DNA from: Burkholderiales bacterium Ga0077547 | GTDB taxonomy: Bacteria; Pseudomonadota; Gammaproteobacteria; Burkholderiales; Burkholderiaceae_C | Assembly (NCBI GenBank): GCA_001464195.1 | Contig: LNEY01000001.1 | Coordinates: forward strand, 1-64,000 | Reading direction: 5' to 3' | DNA: 64,000 nt | Shown here: piece after piece, positions 35,028 to 44,907 of the stretch | How the letters are laid out: each line of letters opens with the position of its first letter | Position numbering within the stretch: the first letter of the stretch is position 1 | Position numbers and translations under genes: made by a program | The notes under the pieces: generated by a model | The model's input: only the letters and a program-made list of their open reading frames with translations | What the model was told of the DNA's origin: nothing | Databases searched by the model: none

Positions 35028-35719
35028 GCCGGGCAGCGGCCCGTGACAACGTCGTTGCGCAGGCGCACAGTGGTCTGCACGCTGCGCTCGACGGTGGATT
35101 CGCCGACGCCTCGCGCAGCGAGCGTCAGCACCAGACTGCGCACGTGCAACTGAGGCGGGCAGCTCAGATCGGTGGCGGCGCAAGGCGCGGTGCACGAACC
35201 CGCCAGGCTGCGCAGCTGTTCGGTCGGGGTGATCTCGAAGCGGATGACTCTCATCGTCGAGCTGTCGGTCATCGCCTGCCATGGTGCGGTACCCAGCTTC
35301 AATTCAAGGACGCCATTGCGCAGCCGGTAGCCAAACTGTTCATGGCTGTCGACCACATTGTTCTCGACCGCATCGCGGGAGTAGCGGAAGTTGACGACAG
35401 ACGCCGATGCCATCATGGCGGTGTACGGGTTGACGGCTGTGACGGGGGCGCTGGCGGCACCGGTCTGCTGCCACACACCGTGATCAGCCGCACCCCAGTA
35501 GCTCGCGCGGCGCAGATCGCGCGCCATCAGATCGGCGGCCGCGCGCAGGTCCTGCATCAATCGGTTTTGTGCCATCAGCCCACGGCTGTCGCGCAGGTGC
35601 GTCAGCAGCACCGTCAGGCTGGCGCCGACGATGAACAGGCCGATCGTGATGCCGATCAACAACTCGACCAGCGACACGCCGGCCTGTGCGCTGGCAGGTT
35701 CAAGCGCGCGCACGGCCAT
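35024..35719 (-). CDS. pilW: PilW-type minor pilin
   Basis: A 231-residue prepilin: leader ending SAQAG, then VSLVELLIGITIGLFIVGAS with Glu at +5, followed by the PilW-typical LRDSRGLMAQNRLMQDLR and MARDLRRASYWG. Cysteine-rich middle part (GSCTAPCAATDLSCPP). Member of the minor pilin set needed to initiate type IV pili. Confidence 0.85.
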   Translation of the reverse strand: MAVRALEPASAQAGVSLVELLIGITIGLFIVGASLTVLLTHLRDSRGLMAQNRLMQDLRAAADLMARDLRRASYWGAADHGVWQQTGAASAPVTAVNPYTAMMASASVVNFRYSRDAVENNVVDSHEQFGYRLRNGVLELKLGTAPWQAMTDSSTMRVIRFEITPTEQLRSLAGSCTAPCAATDLSCPPQLHVRSLVLTLAARGVGESTVERSVQTTVRLRNDVVTGRCPA

Positions 35720-35720
35720 C

Positions 35721-36191
35721 TCACAGCCTCCAGCAACGGCTGTTCATCGCCGCGGCGTTGTCAGTGGCCGCTGTGGCCCCGGACGCGTAGCTGACGTTGA
35801 GGCCATCGACGGTGAGCCGCAGGTGTCGGCAGCGCGTGTCCCGCTGCTGGCTGCCGGTGGCCGCGGCGCGCAGCACATAGCCGTCTGCCGACGGATTCAG
35901 CACCGCGATGTCGTAGTGCCTGGACGGCGGGGTGCTGCCCATGCCCAGCTGCGACAGCTCGGCGTAGCTCGGATGCTCAGACCGGAAACGTTCCTGCAGC
36001 ATCTGGATGTTCATCAGCGCAACCAAGGCATCTGATCGCCGGGTGCTGGCCAAGGTGCTGCTGAAGGCGGGGTAGGCGATCGACGACAGCACGCCGACCA
36101 TGCATACGCAGATCATCAATTCGATCAGCGTGAAGCCTCTTGTCCTTGGGCCTGGGCTTGACGGGTGGGCAACGGGTACAGGCTGTGACAT
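35721..36191 (-). CDS. pilE: Type IV pilin-like protein (PilE family)
   Basis: A 156-residue prepilin with an 18-residue leader ending RTRG and then FTLIELMICVCMVGVLSSIA, with Glu at +5. YPAFSSTLASTRRSDALVAL matches the PilE minor-pilin type found in minor pilin operons rather than a major pilin. Two cysteines (DTRCRHL, SRCWRL) form the likely C-terminal D-loop. One bp separates its stop from the next gene's start. Confidence 0.8.
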   Translation of the reverse strand: MSQPVPVAHPSSPGPRTRGFTLIELMICVCMVGVLSSIAYPAFSSTLASTRRSDALVALMNIQMLQERFRSEHPSYAELSQLGMGSTPPSRHYDIAVLNPSADGYVLRAAATGSQQRDTRCRHLRLTVDGLNVSYASGATAATDNAAAMNSRCWRL

Positions 36192-36215
36192 GGGGGCTCC
36201 TCGGTGGGCGAAGGA

Positions 36216-36779
36216 TCAGCAGGTGCGGTAGCCCGGCAAGGCGCGGCTGCCACTGGGTGTGCAGGTGCGTACACGCCCCAGCACGTTGACGATGTGATGG
36301 ATCGAGCCAGCCGGCACGGAGACCACACGCAGCGTGCCGGTGGGTGTGCTGGTGCCGTGAAGTGGATCGAAAAGGATCGAGGCCACGTTGGCCTGCACGC
36401 TGAGTCCGGTCGTGGCGGCGACGCTCACCGTCTTCAGCGGCACTGCATCGGCTGTGCAGACAGCAGAGGCCGTGTTCTCGGCGCAGGAACACTGGTCGCG
36501 TGCGCCGCTGTGCACCACGTAGCAGCTCCCCCACGTGGCGCTGTAGAAGCTCAGGCGCAGTGGTTCGTTGCGCCACACCGAGGCGCTGCGCACCAGCTGT
36601 ACATCGGTAGCCAGTTGCGCGGCCAGACCGCTCAGGCGCTGACGTTCGATCAGGCCACTGAAGCTTGGGACGGCACTGCACACCAGGACGGCGAGAACCA
36701 TCAGCGTGATGGCCGCCTCGACCAGCGTGATGCCGCGCTGGCGCTGGGCTGTTGGTGTGACGAGAGGCAGTGAGTCCAT
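36216..36779 (-). CDS. fimT: GspH/FimT-family pseudopilin
   Basis: A 187-residue prepilin opening the minor pilin operon. Leader ends QRQRG, then ITLVEAAITLMVLAVLVCSA with Glu at +5, followed by the GspH/FimT helix (RLSGLAAQLATDVQLVRSAS) and a beta domain with cysteines (GSCYVVHS, DQCSCAEN). FimT-type pilins in some species bind DNA for uptake; that role is not demonstrated here. Promoter expected in 36780-36895. Confidence 0.82.
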   Translation of the reverse strand: MDSLPLVTPTAQRQRGITLVEAAITLMVLAVLVCSAVPSFSGLIERQRLSGLAAQLATDVQLVRSASVWRNEPLRLSFYSATWGSCYVVHSGARDQCSCAENTASAVCTADAVPLKTVSVAATTGLSVQANVASILFDPLHGTSTPTGTLRVVSVPAGSIHHIVNVLGRVRTCTPSGSRALPGYRTC

Positions 36780-36895
36780 GGGCTCACTGTAGAAATCACG
36801 CCGGTCTCGTGCGACCCCTGGAGGTGGGGTCGGGCTGTCCTCGCTGGAGGGCCCTCACTCGGGGGGCGTGCGGTTGACGCGCTGCCGCTGCGAGC

Positions 36896-37339
36896 TCAGA
36901 TGTCGCGGATCAGCTGCCGGAATTCGTCGACGTCCTCGAAGCTGCGGTACACCGAGGCGAAGCGCACATAGGCGACCTTGTCGATGCGCTTGAGCTCGCG
37001 CATCACCAGTTCACCCAGCCGCGTCGAGGGCACCTCCTTGACGCCGCTGTTGAGGATCTTTTCCTGCATGCGCTCGAGTGCGGCGTCGATCTGCTCCACG
37101 CTGACCGGCCGCTTGCGCAGCGCCAGCGTCATCGAGGCGCGCAGCTTCGACAGATCGAACTCAGCGCGCGTGCCGTCCTTCTTGACGACGGCGGGCAACG
37201 CGATCTCGGCGCGCTCGTAGGTGGTGAAGCGCTTGTCGCAGCTGTGGCAGCGGCGGCGGCGACGCACCACGTCACCTTCGTCAGACTCACGCGTCTCGAC
37301 GACCTGTGTGTCTTCGTGGCTGCAGTAGGGACAACGCAT
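36896..37339 (-). CDS. nrdR: Ribonucleotide reductase repressor NrdR
   Basis: A 147-residue repressor: N-terminal zinc ribbon ([13 protein letters not shown]... [13 protein letters not shown]) and ATP-cone domain (about 49-139). It represses nrd operons in response to ATP/dATP. The start codon abuts the glyA terminator hairpin, so most expression must come from read-through or a promoter within that short gap. glyA-nrdR order in the same direction is common in betaproteobacteria. Confidence 0.95.
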   Translation of the reverse strand: MRCPYCSHEDTQVVETRESDEGDVVRRRRRCHSCDKRFTTYERAEIALPAVVKKDGTRAEFDLSKLRASMTLALRKRPVSVEQIDAALERMQEKILNSGVKEVPSTRLGELVMRELKRIDKVAYVRFASVYRSFEDVDEFRQLIRDI

Positions 37340-37342
37340 GTG

Positions 37343-37378
37343 AAAAGGCCCGTCGCTGCAAGGTCAACAGGACGGGCC
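37343..37378 (-). terminator. Terminator of glyA
   Basis: Minus strand reads GGCCCGTC - 16-base loop - GACGGGCC followed by TTTT, 32 bp after the glyA stop and ending 4 bp before the nrdR start. The structure fits intrinsic termination or attenuation between the two genes. Confidence 0.6.
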
Positions 37379-37409
37379 GGTACCGATCAACACACCGAAG
37401 CGGCGGGCT

Positions 37410-38660
37410 TCAGCGGTACACCGGGAAGTCGCGCGTCAGTGCTGCCACCTTGGCTCGCACCGTCGAGAGGTTCGCCTCGTCGTGCGGATGGTCCAGCACG
37501 TCGGCAATCAGGTGGGCCGTCAGCCGCGTCTGCTCCTCCTTGAAGCCGCGCGTGGTCAGCGCCGGCGTGCCCAGCCGGATACCGCTGGTGACCATCGGCT
37601 TCTGCGGGTCATTCGGGATGCCGTTCTTGTTGCAGGTCATGTGCGCCAGGCCCAGCACCGCTTCGGCTTCCTTGCCGGTGAGGTTCTTCGGCCGCAGATC
37701 GACCAGCATCACATGGCTTTCGGTGCGGCCGCTGACGATGCGCAGGCCGCGCGAGATCAGGGTCTCGGCCAGCACCCGGGCGTTGGTCACGACCTGCTGC
37801 TGATAGGCCTTGAATTCTGGCGACAGCGCCTCCTTGAAGGCCACCGCCTTGCCGGCGATCACGTGCATCAGCGGGCCACCCTGCAGGCCCGGGAACACTG
37901 CGCTGTTGATCTTCTTGGCGATGTCCTCGTGATTCGTCAGCACGATGCCGCCGCGTGGGCCGCGCAGGCTCTTGTGGGTGGTCGAGGTGACCACGTCCGC
38001 GTGCGGCAGTGGGTTGGGGTAGACACCGGCCGCGATCAATCCGGCGTAGTGGGCCATGTCGACCATGAAGTGCGCGCCGACGGCCTTCGCCACCTGGGCA
38101 AAGCGCTCGAAGTCGATGCGCAGGGCATAGGCCGACGCGCCAGCGATGATCAGCTTGGGTTTGTGCTCGTGCGCCAGGCGCTCCATGGCGTCGTAGTCGA
38201 TCTCTTCCTGGGCGTTGAGGCCGTAGCTCACCACCTTGAACCACTTGCCGCTCATGTTCAGCGGCATGCCGTGCGTCAGGTGGCCGCCTTCGGCCAGGCT
38301 CATGCCCATGATGGTGTCGCCGGGCTGCAGCAGCGCGAAGAACACCGCCTGGTTGGCCTGCGAGCCGGAATTGGGCTGCACGTTGGCGTAACCGGCACCG
38401 AACAGTTCTTTCAGCCGGTCGATGGCGAGTTGTTCGGCGACGTCCACGAACTCGCAACCACCGTAGTAGCGCTTGCCCGGATAGCCCTCGGCGTACTTGT
38501 TGGTCAGTTGGCTGCCTTGCGCCTGCATCACGGCGGGCGAGGTGTAGTTCTCGGAGGCGATCAGCTCGATGTGGTCTTCCTGGCGCTGGTTTTCACGCTG
38601 GACGACGGACCACATCTCAGGGTCGATGTGGGCGAGCGTGGAAAGACTGCGGTCGAACAT
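37410..38660 (-). CDS. glyA: Serine hydroxymethyltransferase
   Basis: A 416-residue PLP enzyme that interconverts serine and glycine while loading tetrahydrofolate. The PLP lysine lies in [26 protein letters not shown] and [15 protein letters not shown] are signature blocks. Start set at 38660 (MFDRSLSTL); the five-codon longer start at 38675 is less usual. Confidence 0.96.
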   Translation of the reverse strand: MFDRSLSTLAHIDPEMWSVVQRENQRQEDHIELIASENYTSPAVMQAQGSQLTNKYAEGYPGKRYYGGCEFVDVAEQLAIDRLKELFGAGYANVQPNSGSQANQAVFFALLQPGDTIMGMSLAEGGHLTHGMPLNMSGKWFKVVSYGLNAQEEIDYDAMERLAHEHKPKLIIAGASAYALRIDFERFAQVAKAVGAHFMVDMAHYAGLIAAGVYPNPLPHADVVTSTTHKSLRGPRGGIVLTNHEDIAKKINSAVFPGLQGGPLMHVIAGKAVAFKEALSPEFKAYQQQVVTNARVLAETLISRGLRIVSGRTESHVMLVDLRPKNLTGKEAEAVLGLAHMTCNKNGIPNDPQKPMVTSGIRLGTPALTTRGFKEEQTRLTAHLIADVLDHPHDEANLSTVRAKVAALTRDFPVYR

Positions 38661-38802
38661 GGCGACGATCCTCAATGACGGAAACAGGAAATCAGAGGCA
38701 GATTAGAGCACCGCGCGCCTCATGTCGGCCAGCGACACGGCCATGCCCGCGGCCATGAGATTGAGACGGTGCAGCCGGCGGCGGCCGCGTAACGGCAGAT
38801 GC

Positions 38803-39702
38803 TCAGTGCAGCGTGGCGACTTGTTCGGCCGCAGGCGGCTCGGCGGCCTTGTCCGCAGGGGCGGGCAAGGCGATGGGCTCAGCCTCGGGGGCTGGCGTCG
38901 GTGCGGTCACATTCGAGGCGTTGTAGGCGACCAACCTTCCGCTTGCCACCGCCTGCAAGTGCGACTGTTCAGCCAGCACCTTGGCGGCATAGCCACCATC
39001 GTGTTCCAGGTTCGCCGCGCCGACATAAAAACGCAGGCCTGCTTCGACGCTGCCCGCGCGGGCGATGCATTCACGCAGCACCTGCACGCCAACCCGCAGG
39101 TTGGTCACGGGGTCAAAGGCTGCAAAATTACCGCCGAATGCTTCGTACTTGTCGTCGTGCACGCGGGTCATGACCTGCATCAGCCCTTGCGCTCCGACTG
39201 GGCTCTGAGCGAACGGGTTGAAACTGGACTCGACCGCCATGATGGCCAGGATCAGCGTCGGCTCCAGGCCAACGCGGGCACCGACCTGCCAAGCTTCAGT
39301 GACCAGGCGGCTGACTGGCTCGGGCGCCACTTTGTAGCGACGCGCCAGCCACTGAGCAACGGCGGCCTGCTGGCGCGTCAATTCCTTCGGGTCGATGGCG
39401 GTGGCGCGTGCGATGGCCTCAGGTTCACTCAAATCGTTGGCCAGTTGCACGGCGGGATCGATGCGTGCCACTTGGCGCGCTTGCAGCCAGCCCAGCGCCT
39501 GCAACTCGACTGTCTGGCGCAGTTCGGAGTGGCCGGCCACGAACACCACCAGCGCCACGGCCATCAGACCCAGCAGGGCCAACGTGTTGTGGCTGACTTC
39601 CAGCAGCCCGTTCCCTACGTCTTGCAGGAACACGGCGACCGAGCGCACTGACGCGCGTCCGCATTGCTGCACGGTCGAAGAAATCTGTTGAACGATGGAC
39701 AT
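38803..39702 (-). CDS. Membrane-anchored SLT-domain lytic transglycosylase
   Basis: A 299-residue protein: one N-terminal transmembrane helix (about 38-58, TLALLGLMAVALVVFVAGH), then a lytic transglycosylase domain with catalytic Glu in AIMAVESSFNPFAQS and the GAQGLMQVM motif, and a Pro/Ala/Glu tail. It cleaves peptidoglycan to give 1,6-anhydro products, in the periplasm. Start at 39702, the first Met placing a normal cytoplasmic segment before the anchor; a longer frame to 39882 covers the promoter gap. Confidence 0.85.
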   Translation of the reverse strand: MSIVQQISSTVQQCGRASVRSVAVFLQDVGNGLLEVSHNTLALLGLMAVALVVFVAGHSELRQTVELQALGWLQARQVARIDPAVQLANDLSEPEAIARATAIDPKELTRQQAAVAQWLARRYKVAPEPVSRLVTEAWQVGARVGLEPTLILAIMAVESSFNPFAQSPVGAQGLMQVMTRVHDDKYEAFGGNFAAFDPVTNLRVGVQVLRECIARAGSVEAGLRFYVGAANLEHDGGYAAKVLAEQSHLQAVASGRLVAYNASNVTAPTPAPEAEPIALPAPADKAAEPPAAEQVATLH

Positions 39703-39963
39703 GACTCTCTTGCCTCTGACCCCCGTCCAGGCACAAGCCTGTCGGGGTGGTTCGGGCGTCGCGCCGAACATAATCGGTTGCGCTGGCGGTTCAGGCCGGT
39801 CTCCATGGCGGACGTCAGCCCGACACGAATTCGCTCGATACCTCTGTGATGAACGTTGGTGGCGCCTAGGGTAAACACTCATTAAGCGCCAATGGGCCGA
39901 ATTCTAGAAAGCAAAAACATAACTGGTCAACCATTAGAGACTGCTCTCTAACTACAAATAGAT
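39703..39963. promoter_or_regulatory. Divergent intergenic region between transglycosylase and ubiD
   Basis: The 261 bp between the two divergent starts must hold both promoters. The right half (39870-39960) is AT-rich compared with its surroundings (AAACACTCATTAAG, AAAGCAAAAACATAA), fitting the ubiD promoter. No defined operator or riboswitch is visible. Confidence 0.45.
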
Positions 39964-41538
39964 ATGAAATACCGTGATCTCCGAGAGTTTTGCATTGGCC
40001 TGGAAGCGGCCGGTGAGCTCCGGCGCGTCGCTGAGCCCCTGTCGGCGCGGCTTGAGATGACGGCGCTCAGCGATCGGGTGCTGCGTGCGGGCGGTCCGGC
40101 GCTGTGGTTCGAGCGCCCCCTTGATTCGGGGGGGCGTTACAAAATTCCAGCCTTGACAAACCTGTTCGGAACGACAAAGCGGGTCGCGATGGGCATGGGC
40201 GCGGCCGATGTTGGCGAACTGCGCGACATCGGGCGGGTGCTGGCCAGCCTGAAGGAGCCCGAGCCGCCCAAAGGCCTGAAAGACACCGGCCGGCTGCTGC
40301 ACCTGCTCAAGTCGCTGTGGGACATGAAGCCGGCGACCGTGCGTCAGGCGGCCTGTCAGCAGGTGATCGTGGAAAGCGCAGAGGTCGATCTGCTGGGCCT
40401 GCTGCCGGTGCAGACCTGCTGGCCGGGCGATGTGGGGCCGCTGATCACCTGGGGTCTGGTGGTCACGCGCGGACCGCAGGGCGGGCCGAATCCGCGGCGC
40501 CGGCAGAACCTGGGCATCTACCGCCAGCAGGTCATCGCCCGCCACCAGGTCATCATGCGCTGGCTGGCGCATCGGGGCGGGGCGCTCGATTTCCGCGACT
40601 TCGCCCGTGCCAACCCCGGCCAACCGTTCCCGATCGTCGTGGCCTTGGGCGCCGACCCGGCGACCATCCTGGGCGCTGTCACGCCGGTGCCCGACACCCT
40701 CTCCGAATACCAGTTCGCTGGCTTGCTGCGCGGCAGTCGCACCGAGGTGGTCGACTCGGGCGTTGGCGATGCGGGCGTGATGTTGCAGGTGCCGGCCAGT
40801 GCTGAGATCGTGCTCGAAGGGCACATCCCGGTTGCCGAGCCCGGCTACACCGGTCACAGCGAACATGGCATTCCGCTCAAAGAGGTTGGTGGCTATCTGT
40901 ATGCGCTGGAAGGCCCGTTCGGCGATCACACCGGCTATTACAACGAGCAGGACTGGTTTCCGGTGTTCGAGGTCAGCCGCCTGACGCACCGGCGTGATCC
41001 GGTCTACCACTCCACCTACACCGGCAAGCCGCCCGACGAGCCGGCGATTCTGGGCGTGGCGCTGAACGAGGTGTTCGTGCCCATCTTGCAGAAGCAGTTT
41101 CCGGAGATCGTCGACTTCTACCTGCCGCCCGAAGGCTGCAGTTACCGGATGGCGATCATCAGCATCAAGAAGGCGTACCCCGGTCACGCCAAGCGGCTGA
41201 TGTTCGGCCTGTGGAGCTTCCTGCGGCAGTTCATGTACACCAAGTTCATCGTGGTGACCGACGACGACGTGGACATCCGCCACTGGCCCGACGTGATCTG
41301 GGCCATCACCACCCGCATGGACCCGGTGCGCGATGTCACGCTGGTCGAGAACACGCCGATCGACTACCTCGACTTCGCCTCACCAGTCAGCGGCCTGGGC
41401 GGCAAGATGGGGCTGGACGCCACGAACAAGTGGCCGGGTGAAACATCGCGCGAATGGGGTCGCACGATCGCGATGGATGCTGCGGTGGAAGACAAGGTGG
41501 CCGCGGTGTTTGACCAGATCATGAAGGCGCAACGCTGA
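39964..41538 (+). CDS. ubiD: 4-hydroxy-3-polyprenylbenzoate decarboxylase UbiD
   Basis: A 524-residue prFMN-dependent decarboxylase of ubiquinone synthesis. Family segments [25 protein letters not shown] (prFMN/metal site), [10 protein letters not shown] and the catalytic E-x-x-x-R/E region near residue 280 (EIVLEGHIP) are present; the protein is full length and ends [11 protein letters not shown]. It needs a UbiX partner for the cofactor, which is not in the window. Confidence 0.95.
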   Translation: MKYRDLREFCIGLEAAGELRRVAEPLSARLEMTALSDRVLRAGGPALWFERPLDSGGRYKIPALTNLFGTTKRVAMGMGAADVGELRDIGRVLASLKEPEPPKGLKDTGRLLHLLKSLWDMKPATVRQAACQQVIVESAEVDLLGLLPVQTCWPGDVGPLITWGLVVTRGPQGGPNPRRRQNLGIYRQQVIARHQVIMRWLAHRGGALDFRDFARANPGQPFPIVVALGADPATILGAVTPVPDTLSEYQFAGLLRGSRTEVVDSGVGDAGVMLQVPASAEIVLEGHIPVAEPGYTGHSEHGIPLKEVGGYLYALEGPFGDHTGYYNEQDWFPVFEVSRLTHRRDPVYHSTYTGKPPDEPAILGVALNEVFVPILQKQFPEIVDFYLPPEGCSYRMAIISIKKAYPGHAKRLMFGLWSFLRQFMYTKFIVVTDDDVDIRHWPDVIWAITTRMDPVRDVTLVENTPIDYLDFASPVSGLGGKMGLDATNKWPGETSREWGRTIAMDAAVEDKVAAVFDQIMKAQR

Positions 41539-41694
41539 CCGGCGTGAGAATCTGAAACAGGGCTTGCACTTCGCACGCAGCAGGCGTACTGTGTTCATGC
41601 CTGCCAAGCAGGCCAACCCCGAGGCGCAGTCACTGCGCCCAGGAGCAAAGGACCCTCACCCTCCGGCGCTCCGAATGGTGGCGTCAGCCACCTG

Positions 41695-41735
41695 ACCCCT
41701 CCCACCGTCACGGTCGGGAGGGGTTCTTGTTTCTG
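41695..41735 (+). terminator. Terminator after ubiD
   Basis: Perfect 9-bp arms ACCCCTCCC (41695-41703) and GGGAGGGGT (41716-41724), with an inner CCG/CGG extension, are followed by TTCTTGTTT. It lies 157 bp past ubiD and 44 bp before the SOS box. The sequence 41539-41694 holds no other feature. Confidence 0.65.
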
Positions 41736-41767
41736 GGACAGAGGTTGAGGTGCAGTGCCTCGATGTG

Positions 41768-41783
41768 CTGTATAAAAAAACAG
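41768..41783 (+). promoter_or_regulatory. LexA (SOS) box upstream of imuA
   Basis: CTGTATAAAAAAACAG is a perfect CTGT-N8-ACAG SOS box with the typical AT-rich centre, ending 14 bp before the imuA start. Its overlap with the promoter/RBS zone implies repression of imuA-imuB by LexA until DNA damage. Confidence 0.92.
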
Positions 41784-41797
41784 TATATTGAGGTGCC

Positions 41798-42658
41798 ATG
41801 TCTGCACCTTCCTCTTCACGTCTGTCTCCATCGGTCAGCACGGCTGCCGCATTCGATGCACTCCCTGAGCGTCTGCGTCCAGTGCTCTGGCGCGGTGACC
41901 AGATGGAAGGCTCGGTCGATCGGGCCTGGCCCACGGGCTTTGGCGCACTCGATGCACAACTGCCTGGTGGTGGCTGGCCGCGCCGCGTACTGACCGAACT
42001 GTTGCTGCCGCATCCCGGTGTGGGCGAGATCCGCCTGCTCGGCCCTTGCCTGACGGCCCTGCAGCAACAAGGTCGTCTGGTGATGCTGTTCGATCCGCCA
42101 GCCAAGTTGTCGGCCCAGGCGCTGGCGCATTTGGGTTTCGATGTGGGGCAGTTGCTGGTCGTGCACACCCGCGCTCGCGTCATCCCTGGTTCTGACAGCC
42201 TGTGGGCTTTCGAGCAGGCCTTGAAGAGCGGCCACGTCGGTGCGGTGTTGGCCTGGCTGCCGCCTCGCTTGCGCGCCGACCGACTGCGCCGCCTGCAACT
42301 GGCTGCCCAGGCGCACGACGGGCCGGCTTTTGTGCTGCGGGAGTGGGCGGCACAGCAGCGCCCCACGACTGCGCCGCTGCGGCTGGCGCTGCGCGCAGGC
42401 GGCGCCGACAGGCTGGAGTTGAAGATCCTGAAGCGGCGCGGGCCACCGCTGGCATCGCCCCTCGTTTTGACCTTGCCGCCGGTGCTGTCGGAGGCCTTGC
42501 GCGAGCAGGCCTGGCGGCGTCAGGGCGATGCGGCACAGCCCGCCCCGGTACTCGTCGAGCCGTCTGGCCGCGAATCCCACCCCGTCGGCCGCCCAGCTCG
42601 CTCAAGCCGTGTCGATGCTGTGCCACTGCTGGCGGCCACCTTCATCAGCCTGGTCTGA
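41798..42658 (+). CDS. imuA: Translesion synthesis mutasome protein ImuA
   Basis: A 286-residue RecA-like ImuA (SulA/RecA-related). GFGALDAQLPGGGWPRRVLT and LLGPCLTALQQQGRLVMLFD correspond to the RecA-like core, but no intact Walker A lysine loop is seen, as usual for ImuA. It links RecA to the ImuB/DnaE2 mutasome for damage-induced mutagenesis. It directly follows the LexA box and precedes imuB by a short gap. Confidence 0.88.
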   Translation: MSAPSSSRLSPSVSTAAAFDALPERLRPVLWRGDQMEGSVDRAWPTGFGALDAQLPGGGWPRRVLTELLLPHPGVGEIRLLGPCLTALQQQGRLVMLFDPPAKLSAQALAHLGFDVGQLLVVHTRARVIPGSDSLWAFEQALKSGHVGAVLAWLPPRLRADRLRRLQLAAQAHDGPAFVLREWAAQQRPTTAPLRLALRAGGADRLELKILKRRGPPLASPLVLTLPPVLSEALREQAWRRQGDAAQPAPVLVEPSGRESHPVGRPARSSRVDAVPLLAATFISLV

Positions 42659-42679
42659 TCTCGTCGCGCGGCGGTGGCC

Positions 42680-44272
42680 ATGTTGTGGATCGCGCTGCAC
42701 CTGCCGCGCCTGTCGCTCGAATCATGGCTGGCCGTGCTGCCGCCCGATCAGCGCGAGCAGCCTGCCGCGTTGATGGGTCCCTCCGAGGTGCTGATGTGCA
42801 ATTCCGCCGCGCAGCGCTTGGGCGTGCGGCCTGGGCTGCAGCGCGTGACTGCACGGGCGCTGGCGCCGCAGTTGCTGCTGGGGCGCATCGATGCAGCACG
42901 AGATCGGCAGGCGCTCACCAGCGTGGCGCATGTGGCGCTGGCGTTCACGCCAGCGGTCTGCTGGGCCGATCTTGTCGGGCCAGCCACTGCCACGGGCACG
43001 GTGCTGTTGCAGGTGCAGGCCAGTCTGCGCTACTTCGGCGGGCTGGCTGCCTTGCTGCAGCGCCTGCGTGCAGCGGTGGTGCCGCTGAACTGCACGGTGC
43101 AGTTCGCCAGCGCCCCCACGGCCCATGGCGCGGCGGTGCTGGCGTGTTGCGCCGACACCAGAAGCGGCGAGCTTCATGCGACCCATCTGGCGCAGCTTGA
43201 AGAGCTTCTGGATGCAGCCCCGCTGTGGCTGATCGATGCGGGTCGCGCTCAGTGGGATGCGCTCGATCGCATGGGCCTGGGCACCTTCGGTGCCGTGCGC
43301 CGTCTGCCTCGTCCGGCCTTGCGGCGCCGCTTCGGCCCTGCCTTGCTCGATGAGATCGACACGGTGCTGGGCGCGCGCAGCGACCCGCCGCCTGCCTGGA
43401 TCACCCTGCCCGAGACCTTCGAGGCTCGCCTCGAGTTGCTGACCTGCGCCGACACCACCGACCAGTTGTTGCACGGCGCCCAACTGCTGATCGAGCCCTT
43501 GCTCGCCTGGGCGCGCGCGCAGCAGGCGCGGGTGCGGCGCTGCACGCTGTTCATGCACCACGAGCGGCATCGTCGACAAAGCGGCGAGATACCGGCTGCC
43601 ACCGAACTCTCCATCGCATTGGCCGAGGTCTCGTGCGATGCGGCCCACCTGTCGCTGCTGTTGCGCGAGCGGCTGGCCCACCTGTCGCTGCCCGCGCCGA
43701 CGCTGGAATTGCGGCTGCATTGCGATGACGTGGTTCGGGGCTCGCCGCTCAGCACCGATCTGTTTGCCTCGGCGCGTGGCGAACGCGAAGGCCTGGTCCG
43801 CCTGATCGAGCGCCTGCAGGCCCGCCTGGGCGAGGGGCAGGTGCAGCAACTGCGGCCGATGGCCGACCACCGGCCTGAGCGCGATGTGCTGCTCCATGCG
43901 GTGTCGGCCGATGCCGTGGGGTCGGTCGCACGCCACGCCGGGCGACGTCCGTCGCCTGCCCGGTCTGCGGTGCCTGAACGCGCGTGCCGTGCTGCACAGG
44001 CCGTCACCGTCCCGCGCCCGGTCTGGCTGCTGGATGAGCCGCAACGCCTGGCCGAACGACAATCACGGCCTTGGCTCGACGGGCAGCCGTTGCAGTTGCT
44101 GTGCGGCCCGGAGCGGATCGAGGCGGGCTGGTGGGATGCGCCGCTCGCCGGGCGCGATTACTTCATCGCGCAGACGCCCGAGGGTGCGCTGGTGTGGCTG
44201 TACCGGGCCCGCCTGCCGCTGTCGGTGGCTGAGGACGCGCAAGGCTGGTTTTTGCACGGCCGCTTCGGCTGA
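42680..44272 (+). CDS. imuB: Y-family polymerase-like mutasome hub ImuB
   Basis: A 530-residue Y-family polymerase homologue. LWIALHLPRLSLESW opens the fold, but the catalytic acidic residues of active Y-polymerases are absent, as known for ImuB, which acts as an adaptor binding the beta clamp, ImuA and DnaE2. Start taken at the ATG at 42680, with a GTG alternative at 42674. The expected third gene dnaE2 does not follow; greB does. Confidence 0.88.
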   Translation: MLWIALHLPRLSLESWLAVLPPDQREQPAALMGPSEVLMCNSAAQRLGVRPGLQRVTARALAPQLLLGRIDAARDRQALTSVAHVALAFTPAVCWADLVGPATATGTVLLQVQASLRYFGGLAALLQRLRAAVVPLNCTVQFASAPTAHGAAVLACCADTRSGELHATHLAQLEELLDAAPLWLIDAGRAQWDALDRMGLGTFGAVRRLPRPALRRRFGPALLDEIDTVLGARSDPPPAWITLPETFEARLELLTCADTTDQLLHGAQLLIEPLLAWARAQQARVRRCTLFMHHERHRRQSGEIPAATELSIALAEVSCDAAHLSLLLRERLAHLSLPAPTLELRLHCDDVVRGSPLSTDLFASARGEREGLVRLIERLQARLGEGQVQQLRPMADHRPERDVLLHAVSADAVGSVARHAGRRPSPARSAVPERACRAAQAVTVPRPVWLLDEPQRLAERQSRPWLDGQPLQLLCGPERIEAGWWDAPLAGRDYFIAQTPEGALVWLYRARLPLSVAEDAQGWFLHGRFG

Positions 44273-44323
44273 GCCGCATCTGTTGGCACGCATCAGCGAT
44301 ATTCACGCTTTCAACGACCGACC

Positions 44324-44890
44324 ATGAACAAAGCCTTCACCAGGGAATCCGACGACGCCGATGACGACGATGCCGACCCGTCTGCGCCGGCGATCCCGGC
44401 GGGTGTCAAGAACTACATCACGCCGGCTGGCTACGCCCGGTTGCGTGCCGAGTTGCTGAGCCTGCTCGATGAGGAGCGCCCCAAGGTGGTCGAGATCGTG
44501 TCGTGGGCCGCCAAGAATGGCGATCGCTCCGAGAACGGTGACTATCTGTACGGCAAGAAGCGGCTGCGCGAGATCGACCGTCGCATCCGCTTCCTGACCA
44601 AGCGGCTGGACATTGCCGAGGTGGTCGATCCGTCGGTGCACCATGGCGCCGACCAAGTGTTCTTCGGGGCCACCGTGCGCTACGGCCATGCTCGCGACGA
44701 GGAGCGCACGATCACGATCAAGGGTGTTGATGAGTCCGATAGCGCGGCCGGTGAAATCAGCTGGATCGCCCCGATGGCACGTGCGCTGCTTGGCGCCCGC
44801 GTCGGCGATGAAGTCCGTGTGCAGACGCCGGCGGGCGTGGATCTGGTCGAGGTGCTGGCGGTGAGTTACCCGAGCGCTGGCGTCAGCTGA
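44324..44890 (+). CDS. greB: Transcription elongation factor GreB
   Basis: A 188-residue cleavage factor. The N-terminal coiled coil has NYITPAGYARLRAELLSLLDEERP and NGDRSENGDYLYGKKRLREID, with the GreB-type acidic tip, followed by the C-terminal FKBP-like domain (about 110-185). It rescues backtracked RNA polymerase. An extra acidic stretch (DDADDDDAD) precedes the domain. Transcribed in the same direction as imuB and convergent with spoT. Confidence 0.93.
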   Translation: MNKAFTRESDDADDDDADPSAPAIPAGVKNYITPAGYARLRAELLSLLDEERPKVVEIVSWAAKNGDRSENGDYLYGKKRLREIDRRIRFLTKRLDIAEVVDPSVHHGADQVFFGATVRYGHARDEERTITIKGVDESDSAAGEISWIAPMARALLGARVGDEVRVQTPAGVDLVEVLAVSYPSAGVS

Positions 44891-44907
44891 GCCTCGAGCG
44901 CGCAGGC

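Noticed and set aside
39952-41283. 443-codon minus-strand frame over ubiD
   Set aside because: ubiD is complete on the plus strand; the frame has shadow composition.
42722-44062. 446-codon minus-strand frame over imuB
   Set aside because: Antisense to imuB, low-complexity Arg/Gln/His-rich.
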